A stretch of DNA of 64,000 bases from Hirsutella rhossiliensis (GCF_020360975.1 NW_025408668.1:5952001-6016000); one strand, 5' to 3'; positions 44,301-57,476 are shown, counted from the stretch's first letter. Program-made: numbers and translations. The notes: a model not told the origin generated them from the letters alone.

Positions 44301-47300
44301 GATACCCCTTCTGAGTCGATCACGCCATACATCCATGCTTTGGCCAGCTTCCTGGCCGCCTTCTTGTCCAATTCTCTTCTGAAGACCAATTTCATCAGAA
44401 AGGGAGGCATCGAACTCCTTCTCGACGTTTGCGAATCTCCCAGTCTCCCGGCCACCTTCGGGGACTCTCCTGCATCCCGAGTCCTGAATCAGGTGGTGTC
44501 GCAACTGGTCGAACAGTCCCCCATTCGCGCCTTGCCTTCGCTGCTACGTCGTGCTCAGGCTTCAGTCGATGTTCTTAAGCCCCTCGCAGCCAAAACAGAG
44601 ACCCTTCCGCCGTACTTTGCCGCGTTTCTCACCCCCGACCTGGGACCCGTCCGCGCCGATGAAGAGGCGCCTGAGTCTGTTTTGGCAGGGACCAGGCTCG
44701 TCAAAGCCCTGTTAAACGCACAGACCTTCATCAAGATCATATCGGACTGCTTTTTCACCTCGAGGAACAACAACCTGTCGTTCTATCCCGTCAATGTTTA
44801 CGACTATTACCTCGGGTTGGTCAAATCAATCGGTCCTCTACTGCGAGGAGTTTTAGCCGAGGAGGCGGCACAGCTGTCCGTCATCCCCCAGCACTGGTCT
44901 TTGAGACGCCATCCGCCTTTAGGCGACGGCGGCGCCAGAGACGGTGATGCCGAGACTGATGATACGTCACTGCCCGATGTTTTGAACACCGCAGGTGGCT
45001 GGGAATCTTCTGGCGACGCCGGAGGCCCTACCACAACGCGCCCGACGGAGTTGGAGCAGTCCAGCGCACGCTTTCAAAACTACGAGACTCTACGGGTGCT
45101 ACTCCATCCAATGATTCCGACATCCTTCCCCCTGTTTCAGTCACTTGGAAAGTCGCTTTTGCCGCGCCGCAGCGAGCCAAACCACCCCGAACCTTTCACG
45201 AGATCTCGCCATCTCGAGATTGCCAAGGCTCTCGCTGACTCCATCTTGGGCCACCTGGGGCCTTCAGTCGCCATGCCGGATCCGACGTCAAAAGACTTTC
45301 ACTACTGGATCATCATGCTTCACACCATTCATGAAATGCTGATTGACCACCCGTCGACAAGGCAAACCGACCGCTCCAACGTCCACATCATCATGCCTGT
45401 TCTTCTTGCTTTCAAGGAACGGGGCGGCTTGGATGTCCTCAACTCAATGCTCAAGGTTTTCACCGTCGCCGTTCGCCATGGGGCCGACACAGCTCTGGAT
45501 GAATCCTCAAAAAGCAAGGTTGCAGCATTTGGGCTGAAGAAGGTGCTCGACTTGTACTTCTTCTTGATCAATGGGAAGCATTTGTCAGACACGGCCAACT
45601 ACTTTAACCTTCAGCCTCGACATCCAGACAGGGCCAACCCCATTCTCGTCTATCAGCAAATTGTCGTCGAATTTCGTGCGGCTGTGTTGCCAGCCGTGAT
45701 GGAACTCTGGGATTCGAATTTCGTCGACAAGATTCCGGATTCCACGGTCAAACGCTTACTGGATATCCTCAAAATCATCTCAAGCGGCGATCACGAACTT
45801 CAAAGTGTCAATAAGCACTCAACTCCATTTGCCCTCTTCAAGCAAACGGATGTCCGCTTTGACTGGCAACCACTTCGCAGCGTTGTCAATGAAGCTCTGA
45901 ATGCTGGCTACGACCAAGGGCTAGTGCACGAGGCAGCATACAGAGCAAACGGGAACGGTGCTTTCACCACCGAGTACTGTCGATCCCACAAAGATGGCCT
46001 GGCCGGTTTGCGGAATCCGATCCCGCTTGAGGATGCCGACACATCCGCATTGGTGGGGGCCGGCACGCCTTCGAACGATCGAGAGTCTTCGACCGTTGAA
46101 CCGGAACCCTCAAACGGGCCGGCCCTCTCTGATGCTGATCGCATGTCGTTGGACGCGCTGCCTGACTTGACTGCCGAGGGTTTGCGGGATCTGATTGAAC
46201 GCTCTGATCACATGGACGAAACACAGGAGTCCCAATCAGGCCCAACGACCTCGACGCCAACGGTTCCAGCAGCGGATGGTGCTAGCCGCGATGCCATGGC
46301 TCAACTTGTGGCTGCAAAAGAAGGACTGGACAACCTGAGGGCTAAGCTGAGAGACAGCTTGATCGAACAGTGCTTGGACGTCATTCGAGCCCATCCGGAA
46401 ACGGCCATTGAGGTATCCGATCTCATCACCGCCATGGTTATTCGACGACAGAACCACGAGGCCCAAGAAGATGTCGGGTCGACGCTCACTTTTGCGCTGT
46501 CGTCCCTTGCCTTCGACGAGGACGAGAAGAAGCGCAACGGTAAATGCATTGCTGCGTACGCCCACCTTCTGGCCTTGCTGCTTCAGGACGAGAAGTTCTT
46601 TGAACGAAACATGGAGACTCTACGAGAAAAGGTCGACGAGTACGTGGCTTTTCTCAAGATACCCTCGTCTTCTTCCACGGAAGATTTGCCGCCTTGGATT
46701 CCGTTCATCCTCTTGATTTTGGAGCTCTTCCTGTGCCACGACGAGCGGCCTGTCCCAGCGCAGTGGAAAGCCCCAAAGTCTCTGGAAGAACCGGTCGCGG
46801 CACCAGTCGTTCAGATGGGAACTGCCTTGGTTGGCAGCCAAGAACGCACGAGGATACTAGACTCCTTGCTCGACCTGCTTCCTCGGATTGGCAAAGAAGA
46901 GATGCTGGCAACTGCTGTTCTCAGGGTCTTGGTGATTTTGACAAGACGTCGCGACGCGGCAAAGCTTGTGGGTGAGAAGAAGAACTTGCAGAGGTTATTC
47001 CTGATGGCCAAGCAACTGTCCGGATCAGGCTCCGAGCGCCTGAAGCAAACGAGGTTAACCGCATACATCATCACCGTCCTCCGTCACGTCATTGAGGACG
47101 AGGAGATTGTCAAGCAAGTCATGCGCGCGGAGATTCAAGCCGACTTTCCGAACATACAAAGAAACCAGCGAGGGCCAACCGATGTGACGACATATCTGCG
47201 AGCCATGGCGCCGGTAGCTCTTCGGGCCCCTGACTTGTTCGTGGAAGTCACAAACGAGCTGCTCGAGTTCACGAGGTGGCAGCCCACGACTAGCGACGGA

Positions 47301-48756
47301 ACCCGATCTCAACCCCTGGCCATGAAACACACTGCCAAAGAGACGTCTGAGGAGGAAAAGCCGTCTACTGAAGGGTCTGCGAGCCAAGACATCAAGCCGT
47401 CCACAGAAGCTGCGGACAAGGAAATGACCGATGCCCCCAAAGCACCACATGACAGCAAACGGCCTGTCGTCGAGAACCACGATGGCGTCATACATTTTCT
47501 ACTCTGCGAACTCGTCAATTACCGCGAAGTCGATGACAAGGAGCCTCCCGCTGTCGGCAAAGACACCAAAGCTGAACCCGAGTCAAGCGCAGAGGGTCAA
47601 GACGTCTCGATTAGGGCCACTACAGCTGCGGACGAGAAGGACAAGAAGCAGCCAAAGCCTGTTTTCAAGGCCGTGGAGCATCCGATATTCGTTTATCGAT
47701 GCTTCTTGCTCAGCTGCTTGGCAGAGCTCCTTCAAAGCTACATTCGAACCAAAGTGGAATTCATCAACTTCAAACGAAGCGCGCCTCCTCCAACATCGCA
47801 AACTCCGATCAAGCCAAGATCCAGCATCCTGAACTATCTCATTTACGATTTGCTGTGCCAGGGAAATCTCAACGGAACGACGGACAGCATTGCGTCAAAG
47901 AAGAAGGCCGCAACTTCGTCTCTGACACAAAAGGTTCTCGTGGCACTCGTCGCCAAAACCAACGAGAGGCCAGTGGAGCGCGGTCGCGACAAATTTGCAT
48001 ACGACGACGAGCCTGATCTACTTTTCGTGCGCAAGTTTGTCTTGGACACCATTCTGAAGGCATATGAGAAGGCGCCGTTCACGGATGAGCCACTAGAAAC
48101 TCGGTACACACGGATGCAGTGCCTTGCGGAGCTCATGAACCATATGATTGGCGAGAAAGACAAGGACCAGAGCTCTGGTGCTCGGAATGCCGACAATGTT
48201 CAGTCCCGTTCTCAGGCGCAGCTGCGGCGTCTGATGTATGAGAAGGGATATGTGGAAAAGTTGACATCGTCCATTGCAGAAATCAGCCTCAACTACCCCG
48301 GCGTCAAGAGAGCCATCAAATACATCCTTCGCGTCCTTCGGGCCCTGACCGGGACTGCCAAGGACCTGAGCCTCTCGCCTCTTGCAAGTTCATTGCCGTC
48401 TGACCCCGTCGCCGACAATAGCGATGAGGGGTTCGCATCAACCTCGTCTCTCTCGGATTTGGAAGACGATCGAGAAGAAACCCCCGACTTGTACCGCAAC
48501 TCTGCCTTGGGCATGCTCGAGCCCCGAGGTGAGGATGACGAGTCAGAAGACGAGGACGATGATGATGAGGACATGTACGGCGATGAATACGACGACGAAG
48601 AAATGGACTATGGAGACGATGACATTTCCGACGACGGGGAAGACAACATCAGTGACGATGATGAGGAGCTCAGCGGAATGGGTGGCATTGAAGGTCTGCA
48701 CGGCGAACCTGGTGTTGTTGAAGTCATTATGGATGACGATGACGATGACGACACCG

Positions 48757-48792
<36 letters not shown>

Positions 48793-51700
48793 TGGACTCT
48801 GCGGACATGGAAGATGTAGAGGACCGTGTGGAGATAGTGGACGAGGATGGCAATCCCATCGAAGAGGACGGGGATTCAGGCTGGGAAAGCGAGAGTGACG
48901 TTGAGGATGATGAAGGCCAGGAGGGCGATGAGCTGGACTACGAAGGAGAGGTGCAAGATGTGGATGAAGCTCACATGCATGACATGGGTCCCGGTGGCTT
49001 GCTCGATAACATGGCTCGAGCCATCATGGGGGATGATGGTGGATATGAGCCTGAGCTTGGCTTGGACGATCACTACCTCGATGACGCTCACGATGAAGGC
49101 GGTATGTCATCCTTCCATTGCCCTTCCCTCTACCTGTTTTCGAACATTCCGCTAACCATTTCTGCAGAAGACGAAGAGGATGAAGACGACATGGAAGACG
49201 AGGAATACATATATGATGATGACTATCCTCGTGCGTGGGCCGCTGGTTGGCGCCCGAGAGAAATCGCTGACACGGATTCAGTAGACGATCAGCCACCACC
49301 GATGCCCGCCCTGGGATGGGACGGCTTGAATCCTGAGGTAGACGATCGCCACCGCCAGCTCTTCTTCCTCGAGGGCAATCACAGGAGGCCGGTACTGGCG
49401 CGGATGGACAATCGCAGCCCGTTCACCCCTCGTTTCATGGCAGGATCGAATCGCGATCATCTAGGTACGCTTCTGCCGACGTAGTGGCGAAGGACTGCCA
49501 ACAACTAATTATTGAATTCAGATTTCCGCAGCTACTTCTCTCGTGGCCATCGTTCGGCCGGTCCGCAGTCAAACGCAGAGGATGGCGTGAACCCGCTCCT
49601 TCGACGGCACCAGAATGCATCGGACGCGACCTCGCGCCCAGGTCACAGCCATTCGGTAGGGCTCAGGCTACCCGAGGGCGTGTTTGGAGGCAGACATGCC
49701 ATGGACGGACCCATGGGCCTCTTGGGTGAACTGATGGAGTTTCTTCCAATCATGGGACGCAACGCCGGTGGCCAAGCGTTTCACTTCCACATCACCGGCC
49801 CGGGTGCCCCGCGCGAGACCCGCGAAATCGGCGCGACTCGATGGCCCAGAAATGAACAACGCCGAGATGGTTCAGTTCAGGAGCCACACCAAGCAGTCTC
49901 GTTCACGCCCGAGTCGACATTGGACCGCTACCAGGAGGAAGCAAGAATGATTTTTGGAGCGAATATCACCGCCGATGCTTCCAAGCTCAACAACATCATT
50001 GTCGCCAAGCTTACGCCCGCAGCCATCGAGCTGGAAAAGAGGATCAAGGCACAGGAGGCCGAGGTTCAGAAGCGTCTCGACGAGGAACGGAAGAAGCGCG
50101 AGGAAGAGGAGCGCAAGGCTCGTGAGGCCAAGGTCGCCGAGGAAAAAGCCGCCAAGGAGCAGAAGGAGGCCGAAGAGCGAGAAGCGGCCGAGCGGGCTGC
50201 CGCCGAGGCTGCCGCCAACGATCAGCCCAGTAATGATGAGCCGGACGTTTCAAGTGGTGCCATGGAGGGTGTTGAGGCCGTCGAGCCTGCTGGGACAGGG
50301 CAGGCTGGTACTCAGAGCAGCGCGACGACCGAAAGCGGTGGTCAGCCACGCGTCATGACGACTCTGAGGGGCGAGGAGGTCGATGTCACGGAGCTGGGCA
50401 TCGATCCTGATTATCTTGCGGCTCTGCCGGAAGAATTCAGGGAAGAAGTCATTGCCCAAACTGTGAGCGAGAGGCGGTCGCAAGCTCGCGAAGAGGCTGC
50501 AACGGGCGAGTCCACCGAGGTCTTCCAAGAGTTCCTCGACGCCCTTCCGGAGGAGTTGCGTTTGGAGATTGCGCAGCAGGAAAGGCAAGACGAACGTCGT
50601 CGACAGCGTGAAGAGGCTCGCCGCCAAGCCGCTCACGCCGGTGGCCCAGTTGCGGTCGCAACTGAGATGGATCCCGCCAGCATTTTGCTGACCTTCCCGC
50701 CCGAGTTGCGTGAGCAAGCGTTGATTGACCAGGGTGAGGACCTAATGGATCAACTTCCTCCGGAAATGGCCGCTCAGGCTCGAGCTTTGGTCCAGCAGCA
50801 CGCACCGATGCCGCAACATCACGGCATACGCTCCATCGCTGCTCCGGGCAGAACGCCCTCGGGTGTTGGCAGACCCGAGGCTAACAATAATGCGGATGAC
50901 CAAGGCGAGAACAGAGTTCAGCGGCGGACTGTAGTCCAGATGCTCGACAAGTCCGGGATTGCGACGTTGCTGCGGTTGATGTTCATTGCCCAGCAGGGGT
51001 CCATCCGCAACTATCTGTTCAGCGTTTTCGCCGACGTTTGCGAGAATCGACAGACTCGTCTCGAGGTCATCAGCAGTATTCTGCAAATTCTCCAAGAGGG
51101 CAGTGCCGATATGAATGCCGTCGAGCGAAGCTTTGGACAGCTCTCGCTGAAGGCGAGGAGGCACAAAGACAAGGAGGCTGAAGCGAAAACTCCACAAAAC
51201 CTCAGGAGGACGTTGACAGGTGTGGCCGCCACCAGCACCGCTCCGACAAACTCGGAAACGTCGCCGCTCCTGATTGTTCAGCAGTGCTTGGACCTTCTTG
51301 TGGATCTCTGCACGCGAAGTCACCACATTCCATGGCTTTTCTTGACCGAGCACGAGATTGTCGGGACAACACTGAAGAGGGCACTGAGCCGCAAAGGCAA
51401 GGTCAAGGACTCCAAGGCTCACAAATACGCCATCAACTCCTTGTTAACGCTCTTGGACCGCGATTTGGTGACCGAGAGCTCCCTTGTGATGACCCATCTT
51501 GCGGACTTGTTGAACCGCGTCACGCTTCCTCTCCAGAACCTGGAGCGCCGCCGCAGGGAGACTGCCGAAGAGACCAAGGCCGCCGAGGCAGTGCCTGAGG
51601 CGTCGAGCGCGGCTGAGCAGGCAGAGTCTGCTGAGACCCACGGCACGACGCCTGGCCATGGTCAAGCCTCAGACCAGCATGGCCCTGATGCCGAGGCTAC

Positions 51701-53774
51701 GAAGGACGCGGAAGAGAAGAAGGAGGCCACACAGAAGCGCCCTCGTCAACTGCAGCCGCCAGTCATCCCGCCGCAAAACCTGACGCTCGTCGTGCGGATC
51801 TTCGTGGCCAGAGAATGCAACTCCAAGACGTTCCAGAACACCATCTCGACGATCAAGAACCTGTCCGTCATTCCGGGAGCAAAGGAGGCGTTTGGTCAAG
51901 AACTCGTTCGCCAGGCGCAGCTCCAGAGCGAAAACATCGTCTCCGATCTGGACGATCTTCTCCCGCACATCAGCCGGGCCACAACCGGAACCGAGATCCA
52001 GGGGGTTGCCCTCGCCAAGTTCTCTCCAGGCGCATCGGAACAAAACAAGCTCCTCCGGGTTCTCACCGCACTGGACCACCTGTTTGATGGCAAGAAGAAG
52101 ATCCGAGACGAGGAAGATGAAAACGCGAGGGAGAAGGAGAAGCAATATCTGGTCACCTCTCTTTACCACAATTCCACCTTTTCGGCAATGTGGGAGAAGC
52201 TCAGCGCCTGTCTGCGGGCTATTCGTCAGCGAGAGAACATGCTCAACGTTGCCACGATCCTGCTGCCCCTCATCGAGTCTCTCATGGTGGTGTGCAAGAA
52301 CACAACAAACGATGACCAGCCTCAGAGCCAAATCTTCAGAGACATGGTTCTTTCCAGCCCACCTCCAGAGTCCCGCACTGCAAGTCTTTTTTTCAGCTTC
52401 ACCGAGGACCACCGGCGCATTTTGAACGAGCTTGTGCGTCATAATCCGAAGCTCATGTCAGGCACCTTTGCTCTCTTGGTCAAGAACCCCAAGGTCCTTG
52501 AATTCGATAACAAGAGAAACTACTTCAACCGCAGTGTCCACTCGCGCAGCGGGCAAAGCAATGGGCGGCCGTCGTACCCGGCGCTGCAGCTGTCTGTCCG
52601 CCGCGACCATGTCTTCCACGACTCGTTCAAGTCTCTCTACTTCAAGTCTGGCGACGAGATGAAGTTTGGAAAGCTCAACATTCGCTTCCACGGGGAAGAG
52701 GGCGTGGATGCTGGAGGCGTCACCCGCGAGTGGTTTCAGGTCCTCGCGCGCCAGATGTTTGATCCCAACTACGCCCTGTTCATCCCCGTCTCATCCGACC
52801 GCACGACCTTCCACCCGAATAAGCTCAGTGGCATCAACGACGAGCACCTGATGTTCTTCAAGTTCATTGGGCGCATCATTGGCAAAGCCCTTTACGAGGG
52901 TCGGCTGCTTGACTGCTTCTTCAGCCGCGCTGTGTACAAGCGGATTCTCGGCAAGTCGGTCTCGGTCAAGGATATGGAGTCATTCGACCCCGACTACTAC
53001 AAGTCCCTCTGCTGGATGTTGGACAACGACATTACCGATATCATCACCGAGACCTTTTCGGTCGAAGATGACGAGTTCGGCGTCACCACTGTCGTAGATC
53101 TCGTTCCCAACGGGCGAGAGATTTCCGTGACCGAAGAGAACAAGCACGAGTATGTGCGTCTCGTCGTCGAGCACAAGTTGCTGTCTTCTGTCAAAGACCA
53201 GATGGAGCACTTCTTGAAGGGTAAGTCTGGTTGTTTTCGACTGCGCCATGGATCTGCGTACTAACGATTTGACAGGCTTTCACGAGATCGTACCGGCAAA
53301 GCTTATCTCGATTTTCAACGAGCAAGAACTCGAGCTGCTGATTTCCGGCCTTCCAGACATTGACATTGACGACTGGAAGAGCAACACGGAATACCAAAAC
53401 TACAATCCTTCAACCCAGCAGATTCAGTGGTTCTGGAGAGCGGTGAGGTCGTTTGATAAGGAGGAGCGGGCCAAGTTGCTGCAGTTCGTCACGGGAACAA
53501 GCAAGGTTCCCCTCAACGGCTTCAAGGAGCTAGAGGGTATGAACGGTATCAACCGCTTCAACATCCACCGCGACTACGGCAACAAGGACCGCCTGCCTTC
53601 CTCGCATACTTGCTTCAACCGTGAGTGAACCCGATGCAGCTTTGAAGGATGGTGGGATTTGAACTAACGAGGCCTACAGAACTGGATCTTCCCGAGTACG
53701 AGACGTACGATATGTTGCGTTCTCAGCTTCTGAAGGCTATTACTCAAGGAAGCGAGTACTTCGGATTTGCCTAA
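41356..53774 (+). CDS. TOM1: Giant HECT E3 ubiquitin ligase TOM1 (HUWE1 orthologue)
   Basis: Six exons: 41356-41403, 41493-49101, 49168-49464, 49522-53220, 53276-53620 and 53680-53774, 4030 residues. Tom1/HUWE1 ubiquitinates histones and unassembled ribosomal proteins and affects mRNA export. The N-terminal armadillo-like DUF908/DUF913 region starts near residue 75 ([20 protein letters not shown] upstream, [20 protein letters not shown]). A long acidic tract, about residues 2355-2560, includes a (GAC)10 codon run. Downstream are a charged helical segment (about 2800-2870, [20 protein letters not shown]), the DUF4414-like repeats ([33 protein letters not shown]) and the C-terminal HECT domain from about 3660 ([29 protein letters not shown]). 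The catalytic Cys is 3997 in [16 protein letters not shown], 33 residues from the end. The 66-nt intron at 49102-49167 is in frame and stop-free. Introns were confirmed by frame and family match. Confidence 0.93.
48759..48788 (+). repeat. (GAC)10 coding microsatellite in TOM1
   Basis: Ten perfect GAC codons encode an Asp run inside the acidic tract, a likely site of length variation between strains. Confidence 0.85.
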
Positions 53775-54590
53775 TAGCTTTGAAGCGCAGTCGAGGGGGT
53801 TTGGCCGAGCCAGACTGGAGCCATCAGGTGGCGCAGGGGATGACGCCTGCAAGCGAAGTGTGTCAAACCAGACCTCACTGGCAGTAATGTGCATCCTCAG
53901 CTTGGTTCCTGGCATGGCCTTTACGGTTTTTGAAGCGCCACGCCTTAGCGTTTGGGCACAGATGGCTAGGGAGCAACATGGTTCCGCGGTGGTAATTTTC
54001 TCCCTATAACGAGTGGAGGTTGTTGTTTTTCATTTTGTCTCCGAGGTTATCGTCCGCCTGCGTGGGAGAAGTGCAGGTCTCCCGGGTCGGTAGAGGATCC
54101 TCTGGGGCTTGCTACGTGCGTGAAGCCGAGACATAGGGAGGGACCATTGCATGTAGAATAGGGATAAGCCAGCCGCGGGCATTAGACAGGGAAAATCAAG
54201 GCAGTGTCTGTTAGGCCTGGCGCTATGCCTTTGATTGACTGAGGTGCGGAAGACGAGGCACTTGAACCTGGCTTGGAGAGCTTCACGCCCATGTAATCGT
54301 CAGGGATGGCCAAGGGTAGCACGGCGGAAAGAAATCGCCGGGCTGCCTTTCGACCGTTGGCAGGCTGCACGTTGAGAGAGGGGGTAACAAGAAACGAGTC
54401 ATCAATGTCTAATGAGCCTCGCCCGTGGATGGCGTCAAGAATGCATTCGATTTTTCTCGATATGCTTCTAGTACATTCGTGATTGGAGCCCTCAAATTGA
54501 GCCCTAGAGATCCTCACTCCCAATGCATGCAAACCACAGGAACCAAGGTATGATTTTCCACTCCTTCTCTCACTAGAACGCCGGAACCCC
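53775..54590. other. Convergent 3' region between TOM1 and RPS6
   Basis: About 820 bp of presumed 3' UTRs; no further gene recognised. Confidence 0.4.
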
Positions 54591-55786
54591 TCACTTGTGC
54601 ATAGAGCTCGCTCGTCGCTTGCGGACGTCGGCCTTGTGGGCCTTGGCCTCGGCAACGCGCTTGGCCAGGATCTGGGCGTACTCGTTCTGTCGATGCGCGT
54701 CAGTGCCTGTACGCCAGGAGATGGGCAAGTCGGGCGCGGAGCTCGGCGTGTACTTACGGCCTCGTCCTTGACCTTCTCGGACTGGCGCCTCTTGAGGGCG
54801 AGACGGTGGCGCTTGTGCTGGAGACGCTGGGGGGTGACCAGCCTCTGGATCTTGGGGGCCTTGGTGAAGGGCTTCTTGCCCTCACCCTTAGGCTGGACCT
54901 CTCGTCGAATGACGTACTTACGGACCTGGATTGTCCGGCCCGATTAGTCTTCACAACCCGTGCGCAAAACTCTTGACTCTGTTCCCACCGGCCGTCGAGC
55001 CGGTGGTCATCTCACACTCTACCCGGACTGCCCATTCCACCGCCGCAGCTCCGGATAGGCGATGATCGAGTATGGGTGCAGGGTGAAACATACATCGTCA
55101 TCCTTGGTGAGGCCGAAGAACTTGCGGATCTTGGTGGCGCGCTTAGGACCGAGACGCTTGGGGTTGACGACGTCGGTCAGGCCGGGGATGGCGTTGTCGC
55201 CCTGCTTGACGATGCTGAGGGCGAGGACGGACAGGTCCATGCCGACGATGCAGCCGCGGACCGACTTGCGCTTGCGCTCGCCGGTGCGGCGGGGGCGGTA
55301 GCACGAGTGGCCGTCGGCGAGGAGCAGGCGGACTCGGCTGGGGTGCATGACGCCCTGCTTCATCGGGAAGCCCTGCTTGTCGTTGCCGCCGGTGATGCGG
55401 AAGATGTAGCCCTTGAACTCATCGCCGACGGAGTCACCGGGGACCTCGGCGCCCATCTAATTGATAGCCCCCATCGTCAGCACAGCTCGCTTCGATAGAT
55501 TCGGTCGCGGGCCCCGTGTATCGATCTTGTGTCCGGTTCGGGAAAGGAAAGAAGGGGTTGGCGTCGACGTACGCGCTTCTCCATGAAGACGGCAAGCTTG
55601 CGCTCATCCTCAATGTCGATGAGCTTCTGGCTGCCGTTGGCAGGGTAGCTGATGTTCAACTGTCGGATGTTAGCGACGCGTCAGTCCCATCGATCAACAG
55701 GGTGGATTCTCTCGGCCAGCGACCGCCGAATTTTCGAGGCAATCGCATCGCAGAGGCTCCGTGGGCTGGTGTCGACGTACCTTCAT
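54591..55786 (-). CDS. RPS6: 40S ribosomal protein S6 (eS6)
   Basis: Five exons: 55786-55781, 55659-55573, 55456-55094, 54925-54758 and 54686-54591, 239 residues, the usual fungal length. Exon 1 is only ATGAAG; the yeast RPS6 genes also split after these two codons, so the position is conserved. Further parts are [80 protein letters not shown] and the tail [10 protein letters not shown]. The RRASS serines are the classic S6-kinase/TORC1-pathway phosphosites. All junctions fall between codons. The gene is divergent from CTF8 with 415 bp between ATGs and convergent with TOM1. Confidence 0.97.
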
Positions 55787-56201
55787 CTTGCCAGTTGTGG
55801 TGGTGCAAGTTGGCTTGACCTGGCTGATGTGAAGTCGTCGGTGATGGGGATGCGAGGTGGTTGAAAAATTGGCGAGAAATGCAGAAAAGTGTGTGTCGCT
55901 AGGCCTAGGGCTCCCACTTTGGTTGTGGTCGTGGGCACCAGCCAATCAACGAGCGCGCAAGCCCTGAAGCTTGACAAGAGGGCCCGACCCGCTGCACCAG
56001 CCTCATGTGGCGCAACTCCGTCGTGTTACCCCGATGTGTGGCGCCCCTCAACCGTCCAACTTAGGCACTTACTTCTCAACTGCCTCGGCTCGAAGCTTCA
56101 TATTCGCGCAACGAACTCGACTCAATTGCGTCGCCCGACCACTTCGCGCCCTGCCTTTGAGCCCAGCCACCCCTGACGCCCCGGGCTCAAACCTAGCGAA
56201 A
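55787..56201. promoter_or_regulatory. Shared divergent promoter of RPS6 and CTF8
   Basis: Only 415 bp separate the two ATGs, so both core promoters and leaders must lie here. I cannot identify individual factor sites with confidence. Confidence 0.5.
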
Positions 56202-56645
56202 ATGACCTCTGTCAAGCTCTACCCCCCCTCAAAGCCGGCAGCCGCAGCAAGTAGCCCTCTCCCCCAGCTGCTCCAGACGCCGTCGGGCTTGGCCCTGCTC
56301 GAACTCCAGGGCTCAGTCAACCTGCCGTCGGACTCGGACGGCACGCCGCTGCAGGGTGTCGAGATCGGGAAGCTCGACTTCCCCGACTACGTCGCGGGCG
56401 TCGGAGGTTCTGCCTGGATGAAGCGCGTCCACCTCTACATTGGCCAGCACCAGCGTCTGACGGGCGAGGTCAAGAAGCTGCCCAAGGCCTTAGCCGTGGT
56501 GCGCCGGCGGGAGAATCAATGGCGCGAGAGCTCGGACGGCCCCGTTCAGGAGCAGGGCGACAACCTCGATGTGGTGGAGATTATCAAGTACAAACTGATG
56601 TTTTCAAATCGACCTGAGCCAGTCGGCACGGCAAACGCAACATAA
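56202..56645 (+). CDS. CTF8: Chromosome transmission fidelity protein 8
   Basis: Single exon, 147 residues. Ctf8 joins Ctf18 and Dcc1 in the alternative RFC clamp loader needed for sister-chromatid cohesion and replication-stress signalling. The family pattern is visible: LLELQGSVNLP (about 32-42), GVEIGKLDF, WMKRVHLYIGQHQRLTGEVK and KLPKALAVVRRR, then EIIKYKLMFSNRPEPVG near the end, which is the conserved C-terminal KYKLxFxxRPxP motif. Start at 56202 is the first ATG and gives a normal length. Confidence 0.92.
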   Translation: MTSVKLYPPSKPAAAASSPLPQLLQTPSGLALLELQGSVNLPSDSDGTPLQGVEIGKLDFPDYVAGVGGSAWMKRVHLYIGQHQRLTGEVKKLPKALAVVRRRENQWRESSDGPVQEQGDNLDVVEIIKYKLMFSNRPEPVGTANAT

Positions 56646-56696
56646 GAAATGGGGCAGGGTTGAATCAGTGCATTCAGTAGGCGACGAAACTTGTCC

Positions 56697-57476
56697 TCAC
56701 ACATTGCCTCGTCGTGGACATGTCAGAAGCCGCTCTCCCACACGCGTCATTCGCTGCAGCTCCTTGCTTCTGGACAAAACCCCCAACTTTCTGGCGAGCG
56801 CTTCCACGCGCTCGACACGGGGCCCTCGTCTTTCCGGATCGGGCGCTTCCGACATGAAAACCGCCGAAAGCATGAGCGCCGCGTCCAGCCGCAGAAATGA
56901 CTCTCCCTCTGCAGATATATCGGGCACAGCCGCCACCCGCGAATAAACCCTGACGAATCCGTCGCCCGGTTGGCTCGGCTCCATGATGCGGAAAAATTCC
57001 ACTGCCGCCGGCCCGACGAGCGCACTGGTCCAGTCGAGCACGGCAGCAACTCCGAAAATCCCTCTGCAGCAGACATGTGAGGAAGCATCGAAGCCCGTCG
57101 GCGAGGGGCTCAAGTGTATCCTTGCCGAGAGGCCATTCTTTCGCTGGTGGCTCCTCTTTGGCGAGTTGCTCCAAGCGCCGGAGCATCCTCTGCCCCAGCG
57201 CTGATGGAGCATTCCGTACCGTCCATGGCCCCAAGCCAGATATCCCACTGCTGAGGCAGCTGCGTGTCATGTATCAAAGCAGCTCGTCGTCATAACGTAC
57301 CCGCTCAGCATTTCTGGGTAACCGTCAGCCTCGAGGAGGTGGCGCGACTTCGGGACGGGGACCGGGGCCCCGCGGAGGAGATTGTATATCCCGAGTTCCT
57401 GATCGATGAGTTCCCCAGCGTCGTTGCGGGGTCGTTGACGTTGCGAAACACCCTTTGCTAGGGGGGGGGGGGGCAC
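56697..57476 (-). pseudogene. Decayed kinase-like gene, possibly aminoglycoside-phosphotransferase (APH) fold
   Basis: No single frame covers this region. One piece (about 57440-57270) reads ELIDQELGIYNLLRGAPVPV, then PKSRHLLEADGYPEML, resembling the N-lobe of fungal APH/choline-kinase-like proteins; that frame ends in TGA near 57268. A second frame (57270 to about 57060) gives LGQRMLRRLEQLAKEEPPAK. A third stretch, back in the first frame (about 57080-56697), gives GVAAVLDWTSALVGPAAVEF and SFLRLDAALMLSAVFMSEAP, where V-L-D-W resembles the metal-binding Asp motif of this fold. A 14-G homopolymer at 57460-57473 lies at the 5' end. Frames may alternatively be joined by unseen introns. The family call is tentative; decay is the simplest explanation. 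Confidence 0.35.

Noticed and set aside
49102..49167. Treating the TOM1 frame as uninterrupted through this stretch
   Set aside because: A canonical donor, CTAAC branch and TGCAG acceptor bracket a hydrophobic insert within an acidic tract; splicing restores acidic continuity.
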